Assembly: GCA_046260445.1 (NCBI GenBank)
Contig: JBHEPF010000040.1
Coordinates: 1 to 24,447, forward strand
Length of the DNA stretch: 24,447 nt
DNA from: F2B08 sp046260445
GTDB taxonomy: Bacteria; Actinomycetota; Actinomycetes; Actinomycetales; Dermatophilaceae
Direction of reading: 5' to 3'
Numbering within the stretch: the stretch's first letter is position 1; every line of letters begins with the position of its first letter. Made by a program: the position numbers and the translations under genes. The notes beneath the pieces were generated by a model. The model was not told the origin of the DNA, did not search any database, and saw only the letters and a list, made by a program, of their open reading frames with translations. Shown here in pieces: positions 22,176 through 24,447 of this stretch.

Positions 22176-22202
22176 TTGGCACTCGATGTACGCGAGTGCC
22201 AG
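22176..22202. promoter_or_regulatory. CIRCE operator 2 (HrcA binding site)
   Basis: TTGGCACTC, 9-nt spacer, GAGTGCCAG. The right arm departs from the consensus at two positions but pairs well with its left arm. It is 47 bp downstream of CIRCE 1 and covers the transcription start. Confidence 0.9.
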
Positions 22203-22317
22203 CCTCCGTGCCTCATGCCGAGGGCCTCGACCCCCGCGACGGCGAGGACCAGACGCACTGGCACGGCCCATATCCCGTCCACATCGACTCACCCGTGAAG
22301 GGGAGGAGCCAGAAACC

Positions 22318-22614
22318 ATGTCGGTTTCCATCAAGCCGCTCGACGACCGCATTGTCGTCAAGTCCCTCGAGGCCGAGCAGACCACTGCTTCCGGCCTTGT
22401 CATCCCGGACACCGCGAAGGAGAAGCCCCAGGAGGGCGAGGTCATCGCAGTGGGCCCCGGCCGCTGGAACGAGGACGGCGACGAGCGCGTCCCCATGGAC
22501 ATCAGCGTCGGCGACCGCGTCATCTACAGCAAGTACGGCGGCACCGAGGTCAAGCACGGCGGCGAGGAGTACCTCATCCTCTCCGCCCGTGACGTCCTCG
22601 CCATCGTCGGCTGA
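22318..22614 (+). CDS. groES: Co-chaperonin GroES
   Basis: A 98-residue GroES (10 kDa) protein that forms the heptameric lid of the GroEL chamber. It has the full family pattern: IKPLDDRIVVK at the start, a mobile-loop region EQTTASGLVIPDTAKEKPQ, EGEVIAVGPG, VGDRVIYSKYGGTEVK and the terminal EYLILSARDVLAIV. ATG 22318 is preceded by GGGAGGAG with 9-nt spacing, a strong ribosome-binding site. Transcription is controlled by two CIRCE operators. A stable hairpin separates it from groEL. Confidence 0.97.
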   Translation: MSVSIKPLDDRIVVKSLEAEQTTASGLVIPDTAKEKPQEGEVIAVGPGRWNEDGDERVPMDISVGDRVIYSKYGGTEVKHGGEEYLILSARDVLAIVG

Positions 22615-22643
22615 CCTCTCGCGCATTCTTCACCGCCAGTGAG

Positions 22644-22682
22644 GTATGCGGTGGGCGGCTGATCCAGCCGCGCACCGCATAC
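22644..22682. promoter_or_regulatory. Stable groES-groEL intergenic hairpin
   Basis: Bases 22644-22653 pair with 22673-22682 (10 bp), then after one G-G mismatch 22655-22661 pair with 22665-22671 (7 bp), with loop ATC. It begins 30 nt after the groES stop and ends 46 nt before groEL. No T-run follows, so readthrough or RNA processing seems more likely than full termination. It may protect or separate the two messages. Confidence 0.7.
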
Positions 22683-22728
22683 TCCCTGCCGAGGTACGCA
22701 CCGAACCGAAGACTTTCAAAGGACAGCA

Positions 22729-24341
<1,613 letters not shown>

Positions 24342-24348
<7 letters not shown>

Positions 24349-24374
24349 GCACCACCACTGAGCGCAACCACTGA
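24342..24374 (+). repeat. Three 13-bp-spaced CCACTGA repeats over the groEL stop
   Basis: CCACTGA begins at 24342, 24355 and 24368, exactly 13 bp apart; the first contains the groEL TGA. The copies also share part of the following bases (GAGC in the first two). CTGAGCG (24358-24364) also pairs with CGCTCAG (24383-24389). Confidence 0.7.
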
Positions 24375-24402
24375 AACCGGTTCGCTCAGAGAACCGCATC
24401 AC

Positions 24403-24446
24403 CGCGTATGCCGCGCGTCCCTCGCCAGGGGCGCGCGGCATACGCG
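24403..24446. terminator. Strong hairpin downstream of groEL, probable terminator
   Basis: Bases 24403-24417 are the exact reverse complement of 24432-24446 (15 bp). Inside them 24419-24422 pair with 24427-24430 around a CGCC tetraloop, giving a nearly continuous 20-bp stem. It starts 55 nt after the groEL stop. The window ends here, so a T-run cannot be checked. It may serve both strands if a convergent gene follows. Confidence 0.7.
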
Positions 24447-24447
24447 T

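Noticed and set aside
22091..22282. N-terminal extension of the methyltransferase frame up to 22282
   Set aside because: It would be translated across both CIRCE sites and the groES promoter, and the extra residues show no family similarity; ATG 22090 is better.

Overview
The window is a 24.4-kb chromosomal segment from a high-GC Gram-positive bacterium. Very high G+C coding DNA, GTG starts, 1-8 nt gene overlaps, a polyphosphate glucokinase, an LpqI-type GH3 lipoprotein and a His-tailed GroEL1 next to groES all point to an actinobacterium. My best guess is order Micrococcales, perhaps Intrasporangiaceae, inferred from gene content only. I see no tRNA, rRNA, CRISPR array, transposase or phage gene.

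Layout. The left edge (1-156) holds the 3' end of a probable NAD(P)H-hydrate dehydratase gene (nnrD). Next come a Rieske protein (minus strand), a divergent SGNH hydrolase, an LtaS-type membrane phosphoglycerol transferase and a phosphoketolase. A decayed DUF1992-like remnant follows, then a 2,4-dienoyl-CoA reductase-type FMN/Fe-S/FAD enzyme, a small membrane protein, a beta-CASP metallo-hydrolase and an SDR oxidoreductase. From about 11.8 to 16.8 kb lies a tightly overlapping run: alr, alpha/beta hydrolase, tsaE, tsaB, rimI, tsaD. It joins cell-wall D-alanine supply to t6A tRNA modification. A convergent GH3 lipoprotein (minus) shares a CTAG with the end of tsaD. Then come a nucleoside hydrolase-ribokinase pair for ribose salvage, ppgK, a minus-strand SAM methyltransferase, and groES-groEL under two CIRCE operators.

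Context. In Mycobacterium tuberculosis the order nnrD ... alr, tsaE, tsaB, rimI, tsaD, groES, groEL1 is known. This window keeps that backbone but carries about 11.6 kb between nnrD and alr and about 5.5 kb between tsaD and groES. The left insert contains the lowest-GC gene (the LtaS-like one) and a pseudogene remnant, so it looks like an accessory region.

Most interesting non-coding signals: two consensus DnaA boxes in the 3' tail of tsaE; a perfect 23-bp inverted repeat upstream of ppgK; strong hairpins between groES and groEL and after groEL; repeated TAGNNT -10 boxes 6-8 nt before start codons, suggesting leaderless transcripts; and an over-represented hexamer GTATGC/GCATAC that is absent from the first 6.7 kb. 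I do not see a clearly new multi-gene system; the best leads are these DNA-level signals and the foreign-looking LtaS gene.
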